In this document: positions 44,607 to 56,099 of the stretch, one piece after another | How positions within the stretch are numbered: the first letter of the stretch is position 1 | How the letters are laid out: every line of letters begins with the position of its first letter | Origin: Lepas anatifera | Lineage: Eukaryota > Arthropoda > Thecostraca > Lepadidae | DNA length: 64,000 bases | Direction of reading: 5' to 3' | Assembly: GCA_034440635.1 (NCBI GenBank) | Contig: JAOTON010000202.1 | Coordinates: 419,527 to 483,526, forward strand | Notes under the pieces: generated by a model | The model's database searches: none | What the model saw: only the letters and a program-made list of their open reading frames with translations | What the model was told of the DNA's origin: nothing | Position numbers and translations under genes: made by a program

Positions 44607-45941
44607 TCACCAACGGTGACCTCTACCACCAGTGAAGCGAGAAGACCCCGCAGACGCAGATCCTGCCGCCGCCACCAGACCCGCAGACCCGGCGCCACCT
44701 GGAGTGGAGGCGGACGCGGCCGCCGCAGCCACGCCGGAAGCGCCACCAGTCAGCTCCGCGGGCCGGGAACCCGCAGACTCGGAGCAGGCCATCGTCGCCA
44801 GATCCGCAGACCCGGCACCACTCGAAGCCGAGGTGGGCACGGCCGCCGCGGCCGCGCCGGAAGCGCCACCAGACGGCCGCGGTCCAGCCCGCAGTTCCGC
44901 CGGCCGGAACGCTGCCGGCACCCGTCGGACAGCTCCTCTCTCCGAACCTGGAACTCGTCCTCCCGCTGAAGCCTCTCGCCGCCCCCGACGGTGTTGATTG
45001 GAATCCCACTGGGGCAGAGAAGCAAGGAAACCACCGAGCAAATCGCGCAAATGGTTATGATCACGGATACGAATGTTATCACCGCTAATCTCCTTCTTGC
45101 AGATCACGTGACCACGGCGAGTGAACACCGAGTGCACTCTCGAGCCGTTCTCGGGACGACGAGCGGCCAGAGCTAGCTGAAACAGCTCTCTCATCTCAGG
45201 CACGAGTGATTCCGCCAGGAAGAGGGGCGCCAATTCCTTGCCAGTCACAGACAGAGCGCCATACTGCGCCGGTCCAGGCACAGATCTGCCGCCGTTGACC
45301 TTTTTTGGCATCAGCTCGAAGCGCTTCGCGAAAACGTCATCTCGCAACTGACGACACACGAACTTAACAATGATCTTATTGTCGCTCTGCAGGCGATGCG
45401 CCGTTGCTATATCTCCGACAGCTAGCTCCAAATCCGGGAAGTACTGGTTGAGCAGCTTCACAGTCCTCTCCACCATGTTCTCATCTGAGCTCTTCGTAGA
45501 TAGCTCATTGCACGTCAAAATTAAACTTGACAGGCGGCGGTTCATGTCGATATCGATCACTCGTGTTCGCAGAGAGTCGTTGTCTTTCCTCACATCATCT
45601 AATTCTCTCTCCAACTTACGGATTGTTATGTCTTTTTGGTGGATTTCTGCTTCCAAAATCTCTACACGCTTCTCCATACTTGCAAATTTTGTCTCAAATG
45701 CAGCAATGACGCGGTCATTTTCTTCTTTGACTAACTTTTGTATCGCGTCTAGTGTTACCGAGGCTGGCTCACCTTTTTCTGGCTCGTGGTCTTTGCCGTT
45801 TAGGCGTGGTGATGTACCACTGGGCCGTCAGCTCTGCTTTTTTCGCTCAATCCTCTTAGCCATTTCGGGTACAGACAGCTGTCGCTTTCTACCACCTGCA
45901 CTGTCCTGCCCGGAGGCCGCGTCCGTGAACACCGAGTCCAT
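44607..45941 (-). pseudogene. Tx1/L1-like ORF1 protein, with one in-frame TGA
   Basis: From MDSVFTDAASG the frame is open through to ...GGRGHRW except for one TGA at 45828-45830. Residues ~90-130 (EILEAEIHQKDITIRKLERELDDVRKDN) form a heptad coiled coil, as in L1-type ORF1p trimers. Then comes an RRM-like region (RLSSLILTCNELS...ATAHRL...KIIVKFVCRQLRDDVF). The C-terminal ~150 residues are Ala/Gly/Ser-rich, made of ~130-bp DNA repeats (GAAGCGCCACCAG words). Family role: RNA-binding chaperone. The repeat-rich tail is atypical and may be a late expansion. Confidence 0.72.
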
Positions 45942-46216
45942 GTCAAGGTCACTCACTCTCCGACATCCTGGGTCGCGGCTAAATACACTTCAAACTAAGG
46001 TCATTCACTTCAAACTACACTAAGGTCTTGCTTGAATATCACTGGCCAAAAGTTCTGGCATTGCCTTCCACGCCCGAATTCACAGCACCATACCACTCCG
46101 CTTCATAAGCGTGCCGGGACCCCACACTCCACACTGCGGTCAGCGCATAGCCGGCAGCGAAGGGCGGAGCCAACCACAACCGACCCGGCGCGGTGTCAGG
46201 CGCAGACGAACTGTAA

Positions 46217-46229
46217 TGCTCTCTGAGTT
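46217..46229. repeat. Target-site duplication of the Tx1/L1-like element, right
   Basis: TGCTCTCTGAGTT, partner of 39046-39058. Confidence 0.8.
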
Positions 46230-48245
46230 AGTCTGATGCCTCCGAGCTTGCCTGGTGCCCTATTAGTTGTTTTAGTGCCCTCCCGTAGCTTATCTACTGT
46301 CCAGGGCCGCAGCCAGGGAGCACAGGGGGCACGTGCCCCCATTGGTGCCGGGTGCCCTTTTGATTGCCAGGTGGTGCACCCCCTCTGGGTCGTGCCGCTC
46401 GAAATTTAGTGCCCTACACCGTTGAACCCAGATGGAACTAGACCGCATTTAGCGATTTCAGCTACTGTATGACAATTAAGTGCCTTTTTGGTCAGCTAAA
46501 GCATTCTGTCGCCTTTCCAAGCACCCGGGAAGAGTATAAGCACGTAATCCGTTTCCAGATAATGCTTCATCGTCGCCAATAACCGTACGGATGGAGCTCA
46601 TCTGGTGCCCCCTGGAGCTGGTCATGCGCCTTCTGAGCTGATCTGATGCCCTCGTAGTCAATCTGGTGCCCCCCTCCCTGAGAAAATAATTGTGCCTTCT
46701 GAGCCTATATAATGCTCTCCAAGTTAGTCTGATGCCTCCCAGCTTGCCTGATGCCCAATTAGCTGTTTTAGTGCCCCTTGAGCTGATCCGGGCCCCCTGA
46801 ACTTATTTAATGCCTCCTGGAGTTTATCTACTGTCGAGGGGGGCACAGGGGGGGGACGTGCCCCCATCGGTGCCGGGTGCCCTCTTGCTTTCCAGGTGGT
46901 GTACCCCCTTTGGACCGTGCCGCTCGAAATTTAGTGCCCTACGTCATTGAACCTAGATGGCACTAGACTGCATTTAGCGATTTCAACTATTGTTTGACAA
47001 TTAAGTGCCTTTTTGGTCAGCTAGGGCATTCTGTCGCCTTTCCAAGCACCCGGGAAGAGTATATGCAGGTAATCCGTTTCCGGATAATGCCTCATCGTCG
47101 CCAATAATCGTACGGGCGGAGCTCATCTGGTGCCCCCTGGAGCTGATCATGTGCCCTCTGAGCTGATCTGGTGCCCTCTGAGCTGATCTGGTGCCCTCAT
47201 AGTCAATCTGGTGCCCCTGAGAAAATAAGTGTGCCTTCTGAACCTATATAATACTCTCTGAGCTAGTTTCAAGCCTCCGAGCTTGCCTGGTGTCCTTTTT
47301 AGCTGTTTTAGTGCCCCTTAAGCTGATCCGGGCCCCTGAGCTTATTTAATGCCTCCCGGAGTTGATCTACTGTCCAGGGGGCACATGGGGCACGTGCCTT
47401 CCATCACTGCCGGGGTGCCCTTTTGATTGCCAGGTGGTGTACCCAATTTGGGCCGTGCCGTTCGAAATTTAGTGCCCTACGCCGTTGAACCTAGATGTAA
47501 CTGGAATGCGTGTAGCGATTGAAACTATTTTTGGACAACTTAATACCTTTTCCGGTCAGCTAGGGCATTTTGTCGCCTTTCCAAGCACCCGGGAAGAGTA
47601 TGGGAACCTAGTATGTGTCCAGCTAATGCCTCATCGTCGCCAATAATCGTACGGGTGAAGCTAATCTGGTGCTCCTTGAGCTCATCTCGTGGCCTCTCAG
47701 CTGGTTCTTGGCCCCTTGCGCTGATTACTTGCCCTCTAAGCTGATCTGGTGCCACTGAGTCAATCGAGTGCCCTACTGAGCAAATAAGTGTGCCTCCTGA
47801 ACCTATATAATGCCCTCTGAGTTAGTCTAATGCTTCCGAGCTTGCTTGGTGCCCTAATAGCTGATTTAGGTCCCCTTGAGCTGATCCGGGCCCCCGAGCT
47901 GATATTATGCCTCCACAAGTTGATTCTGTCTCCTCTTCAGCTGATTAGGTGCCCGCTCAGCTGATTATTGATGTGTCCTTAGATGGCTTGGTGCCCCTGA
48001 GCTGGTTTGGTAGGCCATGAGCCCACCTTGTGTCCCCTGAGCTGTTATGTTGCTCCCTGAGCTGAATTAGGATCCTGCCATAGTCTGGGGGGCTGGGAGC
48101 TGATCTGGCCCCCGAGCGGATCGATGTGGTGCCACCTGAGCTGCACTAATGCCCCTGAGTCGATCTGGTGCCTCCTGAGCCCATTTGATGCCCTCTGAGC
48201 TAGTCCGGTGCCCCCTGAGCTAATCTGGTGCAATTTAAGCTGATC
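46217..48245. repeat. ~535-bp tandem array with internal ~20-bp minisatellite
   Basis: Unit starts at about 46302, 46835 and 47373, each with (C)AGGG..GCA...GGCACGTGCC, GATTGCCAGGTGGTG and CGAAATTTAGTGCCC, then a run of GAGCTGATCTGGTGCCCC-type units. The last unit extends into ~700 bp of the short repeat (47640-48245), with variants such as GAGCTGATCCGGGCCCC. Two levels of tandem repetition, no coding role. Confidence 0.8.
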
Positions 48246-51200
48246 TGGGCCTCCTTACATGTTTTTCATGAGCAGCTCGTTCGTCCGTTTTGCACCTGGC
48301 ATTGGCCGATGACCACGCGCCGATCCTGGGCTTCATAAGGCGCAATTTGGAGCCCTTGGGATCATTGTCCCATCTCCGTTGCCAAGACTCGAATGCATAC
48401 TGCCTGATGGCAGGGAAACAGTCAGAGTAAGGCACTTTTATTCCTGACGGCACGATACCCCGTGACGCATCCTTCGCCGCAGTGTCACATTGCTCATTGT
48501 CAGGCACTCCCACGTGGCTGGGCACCTATGCCAGTGTTAATTGTTTTTGTTGGCAGTGTGCTCTGTGCATCTTATTCCGAATAAGTTCCAGAATATATGA
48601 CGATGAGGGGTGAAAATCAAATGATGTTAGTGCTTGCAAAGACGACAGTGAGTCAGTAAAAACAACGTATTTGCGTCTCCTCGACCGTAACACCTGGTCT
48701 AAAACTCGGAAGATAGCGTAAAGTTCAGCAGTAAAAACTGATGCTGTCACAGGGAGTGTATAGCGTTTTTCACTTCCATCACTTACATACGCACATCTGA
48801 CACCGCTCTCCGTCTTAGATCCGTCTGTATAATAGATCTCAAAACCTGAATACATGTCATTTACGTGCTCCCAGAAAATCTGCCGGACCGCAACAGGCGG
48901 CAGATTCTTGGTCTTAACAAGCAAACTGGTGTCCACCTGAGGCTCTGGGAGAGTCCATGGTTCTAATAAGGGATTCTGGAAAGTCTCAACCTGTTCACAG
49001 TCAACTCCTGCTTCCCTCAGCCACGCTCCAATTCTGAGACCAGGGTGTCTGTTTCGGGATAGATTTTCTTCCGAGTGTCTGATGTCATCAGAGAATAGCT
49101 TACTGTATGTTGGATGTTTTGGAGACTGTTTTATTTTTAGAGCGTATTTCATCGCAAGGACATGACGTCGCAAGTCTAACGGCATCTCGTTTGCCTCGAC
49201 GAGTATGCTGGCGGTAGGCGATGTGCGGAATGCACCGATGATAATTCGAATGGTATGGTGATGTATGGTATTTAGCATAGATTTTGCTGTCTCCGTGGCT
49301 GAATCGAATACCATGCAGCCATATTCAATTTTTGTCGGATTAGCCATCGGTACAACATCAAAAGTGTTTTTCTGTCTGCGCCATACTTTAACTTAGTTAT
49401 AACCTTCAGAATGTTCAGATCCTTGAAGCACCTTTCCCTTACAACCTTAAAGTGGTTTATATAAGTCAACTTAGAGTCAAAAGTCAGGCCCAGGAACCGT
49501 GCATGTGCGACTACCTGGATTCTTTCTCCATACATAGTTAGTGTGGGATCATCACACGGACTGCGTCTGCGGCAAAAATGTATACATTTCGTTTTTGTCG
49601 TTGAGAATTGTAGAACATTTTTGGAGCTCCACCGCTGCAACTTTGTGAGTCCGAGCTGTAGCTGCCTTTCTGCAGCGGCTGTGGACGACGCCGTTACCCA
49701 CATGCTGAAATCGTCTATGAATTGATGTGTTGATGTTACGTGGTAGGTTATGTGATATGTCGTTGATTGCGATAGCGAACATGGTCACAGAGATCACGCT
49801 ACCTTGGGCCGTTCTGCTTCCCTGCGCTCGCTGCTCTGACTGCACGCTACCTATCCTGAATCTAAACCGACGGCTTCGCAAGAAATTTGAGAGAAACCAG
49901 CCCATATGACCCTGTATGCCCAATCCGAACACCTTTTTCAGGATGCCATGCCTCCATACCGAATCATAGGCCTGCTTTACGTCGTAGAAAATAGCTATTG
50001 TGTGTTGTTTTTCAGAGAAGCCTTTACGGATATCAGCATCGAGAGAAAGAAGATGGTCGACAGTACTTCTGCCTCGGCGAAAACCACACTGGACGTTCGA
50101 AAGCAGTTGATTGGTCTCCAAGAACCACACGAGCCTAGTATTAACCATTCTTTCAAGCAGCTTACACACACAGGAGGTGAGAGATATCGGGCGGAAGTCA
50201 TCAGGAGACACTCCTGGCTTTCCTGGCTTGAGGATTGGTATTATGGTGGCCTCGCGCCACTGGTCTGGAAAGTCATCCTGCGTCCATATATAGTTAAATA
50301 TGTCAAGCAGTGATACAAGAGAGCAGTCAGGGGCGTGCCGCAACATCTCGTAGGTAATTGTGTCAGGTCCCGGAGATACGTTTTTTTGTATTGTTTAGTG
50401 CAGCTCGGAGTTCACGCATTGAAAAAGGAATGTTGTATGCAGCCGAACTGTCGTTACCAAAATTAATCGGTGTTCTCTCTTCTCGCTCCCGAAAGCGAAC
50501 AAACTCGAGATCCTGGGACTCCCTGCTACATCTTGCCTCGAATGCTGCAGCCATACGGTCAGCCACTGCCTGTGGATTGCTAATTTTGACGCCGTTTTCC
50601 TCTAATACTGTGGCAGGTGTTGATCGATGCTTTCCTTGTATACTTTGAATACGAGACCAGACCTGTGTAGATGGAGTAAAACGGTTGATTGTATTGACAT
50701 ATGCCACCCACCATCTCCTCTTAGAGTTAACAACTATACGTCGCGCCAACGCTCTCGCGCGCCTAAACGTTATTATGTTAGGCGTCGTTGTGTGTCTTTT
50801 AAGTTCTCTGTAAGCCCGTTTCCTTTCTAAAATCGCTTGTCGGCATTCGTGGTTCCACCAGGGGACAGGAGTTCGTTTGGGTTTGCCGGAAGTCATTGGG
50901 ATAAAACGTTTGGCTGCTGAAAGAATCATGTCATTAAAATGCTTTACTGCTGCCGTTGCCGAACCCTCAGCACTTACATCCAAGGGGCCACATGCGCCCC
51001 GGAAGCCCTCCCAGTCAGCCCTTCGGAGGTTCCACCGGGATGGTAGAACCAGCGGTGCAGCCGACCGGGCTGAACGGATGTTTATTGGAAAGTGGTCACT
51101 TCCATGGAGGTCTTCAAGGGTGCACCAGCTGAGCTGGGTAAAGAGTGAAGGTGAGGGTCTATAGCCGAGAGCGATCCAGAAGACAGGGTAAAGTGAGTGG

Positions 51201-51574
51201 GACGGCCAGTGTTCAGCAGGCAGAGAGAGTTGAGATGGAGGAAACGTTCCACTGTTCGGCCTCGGGGACATGAGCGGTCCGAGGACGCTGCCCATGATGG
51301 GTTGTGAGCATTAAAGTCGCCCAATAGAATAAAAGGGGTTGGCAGTTGGTCAACAAGAGCATTAAGACTATGCAGATCAATGTTGCCACCAGTTGGGGGG
51401 GTAAATAGAACAAACTGTGATTTTCACAAATCCAAATAACCGGCCACTGCCTGCAGAACCGTGTTCAAGCGAACAGGGAAGCACGGGGTGCAGTGGTGAA
51501 CTGCCACCATGACACCACCATAGGCAATGGTGTTACTGAAAACGTCCTTTCTGAACGTCTGGAACTGTCGCAGG
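48235..51574 (-). pseudogene. Family beta ORF2: endonuclease remainder, reverse transcriptase and RNase H
   Basis: Continues the endonuclease after the TTAA element: FILLGDFNAHNPSW (near 51330-51290) and GSDHFPI. Reverse transcriptase: FPDQWREATIIPILKPGKPG, FRPISLTSCVCKLLERM, GFRRGRSTVDH, IAIFYDVKQAYDSV (catalytic Asp), AQGSVISVTMFAIAIND, and FIDDFSMWV as the YXDD box in a shifted frame near 49720. RNase H: IYYTDGSK, ASVFTAELYAI, VVFTDSLSSLQAL, then VPSHVGVPDNEQCD, with a TAG at 48526-48528 replacing the usual Trp before VPSHVG. Several frameshifts. The 3' end is cut at the tandem repeats, so no terminal finger is seen. Confidence 0.82.
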
Positions 51575-51578
51575 TTAA

Positions 51579-53311
51579 CCCGCGCGGGGCTGAGGTCTCC
51601 AGCCGAACGCGCGGGGCTGGGGGGTAAATTTTACCCCCCCTGTTATCTCCCGAACTAATGGTCCGATTTGGAAAATTCAAACGCCAATCGAAAGATCTTA
51701 TCACGAACAACTAAAGATATGTACTTAATTTAAAGTTTGAGGTCAAGGTCAAGGTCAAACTGAGGTCAGCTGTCAAAAGCGTGGTTTTTGAGGTTGCAAT
51801 GCTACGGAGATCAGGAAATGGAAGCTATGAGCTTCATACTTCATGGAAAGCCTTCACTTGAATGCAGCAAGGTGCTTTGAGACCGTTAGGCTGGTGGCAT
51901 GACCGGGTCAGGTCAAGATGAGGTCACTAAAGGTCACCATATTTTTGTATCCAAATGTGCTCATGCGATACATGTTTTTGAGCCATTTTGCATGCAGAAT
52001 TCAGCTATGATGTTCAGAAAATCATATCTGAAATACTCTGGTCTCAACTTGCACAGCCGGGGTCAAGGTAGGTCATCAGAGGTCAACTTTTTAAGTTCAT
52101 ACTTTTTGCCAAATGACACATGATTTTGGACCTGTTTTGTCTCAGGAACACTATAAAAGTAGTGTAAAGCGTGTACGAGGTCATCCTGGGTCAAAAAGTC
52201 TAATTATAGCTTGTTGATGGGCGAAAAATCAGCTGAGAAATTTAAAGTGTGTTTTCCTTCTGCCATAACCATTTCACCTTCATAGTTTTGTACGCGATAA
52301 GTTCTCCCTTCGTAACTTTCCTGTTTTGCGTTTTTGTATCGGATCAAAAAGAAAAGGCACAATTGCATTATACGGTAACGTTTATTCTTATCTCGTTACA
52401 AAACAGGCGTTCGTTTGGCGTAAGAAATTTGATAAAGCACAGTAGAAAAGGAGATATGTGCACACATCAAGCAGCACATATAAATAATGTTTGCGCACAG
52501 ACCAAAAAGGCCAAAGTGGCCAGACCAAAGTGGATAAAAAGTATCCAAGACGAGAGGCAACGCATTTAAATGGCATGATCAAGCAATTATGCACTTTCAT
52601 TTGAAATGGCGTATAATTAGGAAAAGGGTTGCCGGATTTGATGATGGGGAGGGGTAGTGAGAGGGGGAGGGGGATAGAAGTTTGAAAAGAGGATTGGCGA
52701 TGATCAAGTGATCAAGTGAGAAGTCAGGTGTGATAGCAGGATCACTATGATTCACTAAATAAAGACAGTATTGATCAGCCCTAAAAATCAGAGCGTGAGT
52801 CGCTGAGCTTTCGCAGCCCTCCAGGCTAAAGTTATAAAGCTAGAGACCTAAAATTTGTCATGCATATGCACTGTATGGTGTTTTACCAAATAAATTCCGG
52901 TTTTTGAGAAATCTTGAAAATTTTAGAAATTTTTTAACTTTCCAAAATAAATATTTTTAAAAATATATTTTTCCAAAACCAAAATTTTGAAAATCCGAGA
53001 GAGCCATTTTGAAGACCATAATAATGCCTTATGTTCGATCCAAGAAAATTTGAAATCGGTTCAGAACTGTAGCTTCAGCAGCTCTTTAAACATTGCGCGA
53101 TTTTGGTACAAAAATCGCCTGTAGTGATGTCACATTTTTGCTTATTTCTCGAAAATTTTTCAATCGATTTTATTTTTATTTGGCAGAAATGTGTAAATTT
53201 ATGTAAGAAGAGGTACTGAAATTTTGGCGGCGCTGCGCGCCGCCGTTTTTGAGTTATCACAAAAATTCACGAGGGGCGGGGGGTAAAATTTACCCCCCAG
53301 CCCCGCGCGGG
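51579..53311 (-). mobile_element. TTAA-flanked MITE, family 4 (1,733 bp)
   Basis: TTAA flanks 51575-51578 and 53312-53315; joining them restores the endonuclease frame ...GSLFN|LRQFQ. Terminal repeats CCCGCGCGGGGCTG, perfect. Palindromes GGGGGGTAAA-N-TTTACCCCCC at both ends (51619-51639, 53278-53298) differ only in the central base. The hairpin GGCGGCGC-TGC-GCGCCGCC is at 53226-53244. The duplicated terminal core lies at the left, so it is reversed relative to copy 2a. At least 14 GGTCA/TGACC sites lie in 51740-52195. The rest is A/T-rich with no gene. Confidence 0.86.
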
Positions 53312-53315
53312 TTAA

Positions 53316-53442
53316 AAAGGCTTCCAGGCGACAGTTTTGTCTCTTGAAGGCAAAGCACACTAGGGTTATACTGTGATATAATGTGTTGCAGGTCAGAAAG
53401 ATTCGCGCGAATACCACGGTAGTTCCACTGAACAATAGTCAT
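53316..53442 (-). pseudogene. Family beta ORF2, start of endonuclease
   Basis: Begins MTIVQWNYRGIRANL and continues with VLCLQETKLSPGS, the first two APE motifs (Asn of QWN and Glu of QET). The ATG overlaps the TTAA used by the neighbouring MITE (TTAAATG). The frame is cut after 42 codons by the family 4 MITE and resumes at 51574. Confidence 0.82.
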
Positions 53443-53446
53443 TTAA

Positions 53447-54282
53447 CACGCGCATTGACGGGGGTCTGAGCCACCTTCGCATTGACGGGGGCGGGTACCC
53501 CCCTAAGATCTCGAGAACCACGGTAGGTAGCGAAAAACGGTAAACGGCGTTGGGCTGCCCATCCACTTCTCCATCGAAAACATTTGAACCATTTTTTTGT
53601 CAGGTCACATTTAAGGTCACGAGAGGTCAAAACATGCCCATCATAGGGATAACATGTAAAATTCAGTTTTTCGGGCATCACATCTGAACAAGTAAAGATA
53701 GAGCAAAACGACTTGAACTATATGAATCCTCTTAGCAAGCCGAATCGAATGATATATAATTTGACCTTGCTAGGTCAAATCAAGGATTTGACCTGACCTG
53801 AGGTCAGGTCAGGATCAAATTATATAAAATGCATATCATTAGAACTGCAAAGCCCAGGCGAGTCTAATGCAGCTAAAATAAATGCTCTATCACCATCCGT
53901 TACTGAGTTATTCCGTAAAAACCATTTTTCCCATGTATTTCCAATGGAGAGGTCATGCGTCGTACTTGACCTTAGGTCATCGATATCAAAAATACCGGAA
54001 CATATTTTAGAGAACTCGGTTGGGCCATTATGTGATATGAGTTTCAATCGGATAAGTTCACCCTGCTCCGACTTATGCTATCTTAAACTTTTTTTGAGGT
54101 CGGGTCACTTGACCTGTACTGGTGACCTGACCTGAGATGACCTAACCTTAAAATTTTCACAGAAGTTGTAAAAATGATGAGGGAAAAGGTATACCAAGTA
54201 CGGCGGCGCTACGCGCCGCCGGTTTTCTGCTCTCTCCGAAAAACCCGAGGGGGGCGGGTACCCGCCCCCGTCAATGCGCGTG
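53447..54282 (-). mobile_element. TTAA-flanked MITE, family 2, complete copy 2b (836 bp)
   Basis: TTAA flanks 53443-53446 and 54283-54286. Same family as 2a in opposite orientation, with terminal repeats CACGCGCATTGACGG, the GGTACCC-centred palindrome complete at 54248-54269 and shortened on the left, and the GC hairpin at 54200-54222. The GGTCA/TGACC array matches 2a site for site. It lies immediately before the beta ORF2 start codon. Confidence 0.88.
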
Positions 54283-54289
54283 TTAAATA

Positions 54290-55914
54290 AAGGGAAACGG
54301 GCTTAGTGAGTAAAAGAAGGGACTTAGCCTAACCCTTCCAAGGGAGACCAGAGCCCCCATATGGACTCTTTGATGGTCCCGCATCGGGGCGGTTCCGAAT
54401 GGGACCACGGCCTCTACCGCCTTCCGCCGAACTTCCACGGGCACGAGCGGTTTGCCGGGACACCTCGGGAGGGCTCCCAGCAGGGCGCTTCACCGGTGAC
54501 CTTCCTCGCGCTGCGGCCTCAAAGTTCTTCCGAACTTCCACCACCGAGGTTGATAACACAGATGTGTTTGGGTTGGCCACTGTGTTTATGGACGATGAGG
54601 CAAGAACCTGTTGAGTACTTTGGGACAGATGTGTGGTCTTAGGCGCGGGTTTATCTGGAGGTTCAACAGGTGACCGCTCATGGCGCCGCTGTGCTGGGGG
54701 GGTGCTTCCTCTTGGGCCCCACAACGGTCCAGTCCTCCACCCCCTCAGACGTCAGAGGAAGAGGGGCAGAGCCCCACACACCCTCCGCGCCACCCACCGG
54801 CACGGGAGTACCCGATTCAGAGGAGGGGGAAGCTCCACCCCCCGGGCACCACACCACCGGCGGAGGTCGCAGGCGGCAGGGGTGCAGGCGGGGAGGGCTC
54901 CGACGGGGCCGGGGGCGCCGGCGCCGTCACGGAAAAGGGCCCCGGAGGAGGTGTCACCTTCGGTTGGGGAGCCCAGGTGACGGGCCGGTCCCTAAAGACC
55001 AGCCCCATCCTCCCTGCCATGCGGACAAAGTCCGCCACAGTCAGGGAGCGGATGACCTCCTCCGGGGTAATCCGTGGGGATGTAGGCGTCGCCAAGGACG
55101 CCGCTAGGGCGAAGGATTTCTTTGGGTGAGTGGTCTCATACTCCACTCGAGCATCCCGAAAGGAGATACGTTTCTGTACCATCAAGGTCAGGATCTCTTT
55201 CTCCTTAATGAGCGTGGGACAGTCCTTATTGAACACGGAGTGGGGACCGTCACAGTTTGAGAAGCGCTCAGTTTCAGCTGCACAGTTAGCTGACGCATGG
55301 TTCTCTGAGTCACAGTGCCCGCAGAGACGCTTGTTCCTACAGGTTGTTGACGTGTGACCAAATCTATTACAATTGTAGCAACGCATGGGGTTCGGTATGT
55401 AGGCCCTCACGGGCACCTTCAAGTACCCGGCATTGATGTACTCAGGGAGATCTATCTGATCGAAGGTAAGTATGATTGTGTTTGTGTTTATCATGGTGTT
55501 TCCAATTTTCCTACGCATCTTTCTCGCATCGACAACTCCATATTCGGCTAGTCCATCGACAATGTCATCCTCATGTACCTCTTTCAGGTCCCAGCATCGT
55601 ATCACTCCCTTTACAAAATTTTTTATTCGATGTGGTTCTATTTCTACTTTCACCTTTACAGTCCTTTTGCTCAGTCCATCCCGCTTTGTAAATTCAAGTT
55701 CCTTCACGCTAAGTGCTCGCTCAGCTTCGGTTGGGTTAGCGAATTCAGGCTCCATCACGCCGTCCCTCAAGCGGTCGCATCGTGTAATCTTTCCCAACTT
55801 GTCACAGGCCTCCTTACACTGAAAAGGGGAAAGCTGGGCTAACGCACCGTCCATTCCACGCACCATCAGCACACGAGGGCAGGAAGGTCTAATGTTGCGG
55901 CGTTCGACTTCCAT
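54290..55914 (-). pseudogene. Family beta gag
   Basis: From MEVERRNIRPSCP the frame is open for 365 codons. The central block ends YLKVPVRAYIPNPMRC, the usual lead-in to the knuckles: CYNCNRFGHTSTTC, CGHCDSENHASANC, then FSNCDGPHSVFNKDC. In the third the first Cys is Phe, so it probably cannot bind zinc normally. A Pro-rich tail follows, broken by a frameshift near 54820; the next frame runs to about 54330. Sequence before 55914 encodes MDNPRQNPLPLNL... in another frame and is probably the true N-terminus, one frameshift away. Confidence 0.78.
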
Positions 55915-56099
55915 CCCAACACCTTCATGGGAGTGGGCATTCCCAGCGCTGGGCTGCCCTGAGCTAGGTTCAGAGGGAGTGGGTTCTGTCTTGGGTTATC
56001 CATAGTAGAAAGCTTGATCTCCGTCATCCTAATATCCCCAAAGATGACGGAATCCGATGACTGTAGGGAGGCCGGCGACGCCCTCACAGAGCTGGCAGA

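Larger units (their letters stand above)
39059..46216 (-). mobile_element. Tx1/L1-like non-LTR retrotransposon, near full length (~7.2 kb)
   Basis: Minus strand: short 5' UTR, ORF1 with coiled coil, long GC-rich inter-ORF region, ORF2 with APE endonuclease and L1-type reverse transcriptase plus C-terminal domain, 3' UTR and a short A-tail. Bounded by a 13-bp duplication inside a tandem-repeat unit. Family assignment rests on ORF2 motifs (RGPGI, RPICLLDVIYKLI, YCDDMTLFL, the STKLQ...YRI...PT block) typical of L1/Tx1 rather than I-type elements, and on the absence of RNase H. Confidence 0.83.
48250..56090 (-). mobile_element. I-like non-LTR retrotransposon, family beta, split by two TTAA MITEs
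   Basis: Minus-strand order gag, endonuclease, reverse transcriptase, RNase H, as in family alpha, but clearly a different element at protein level. Two TTAA MITEs sit between gag and ORF2 (53447-54282) and inside the endonuclease (51579-53311). The 5' limit is uncertain; sequence up to about 56100 reads as leader. The 3' end is missing at the satellite junction. Confidence 0.8.

Noticed and set aside
44616..45009. Plus-strand and alternative minus-strand frames of 110-128 codons opposite the Tx1/L1-like ORF1 tail
   Set aside because: GC-rich repeats lack stop codons in most frames. The minus-strand ORF1 with its coiled coil is the supported frame.
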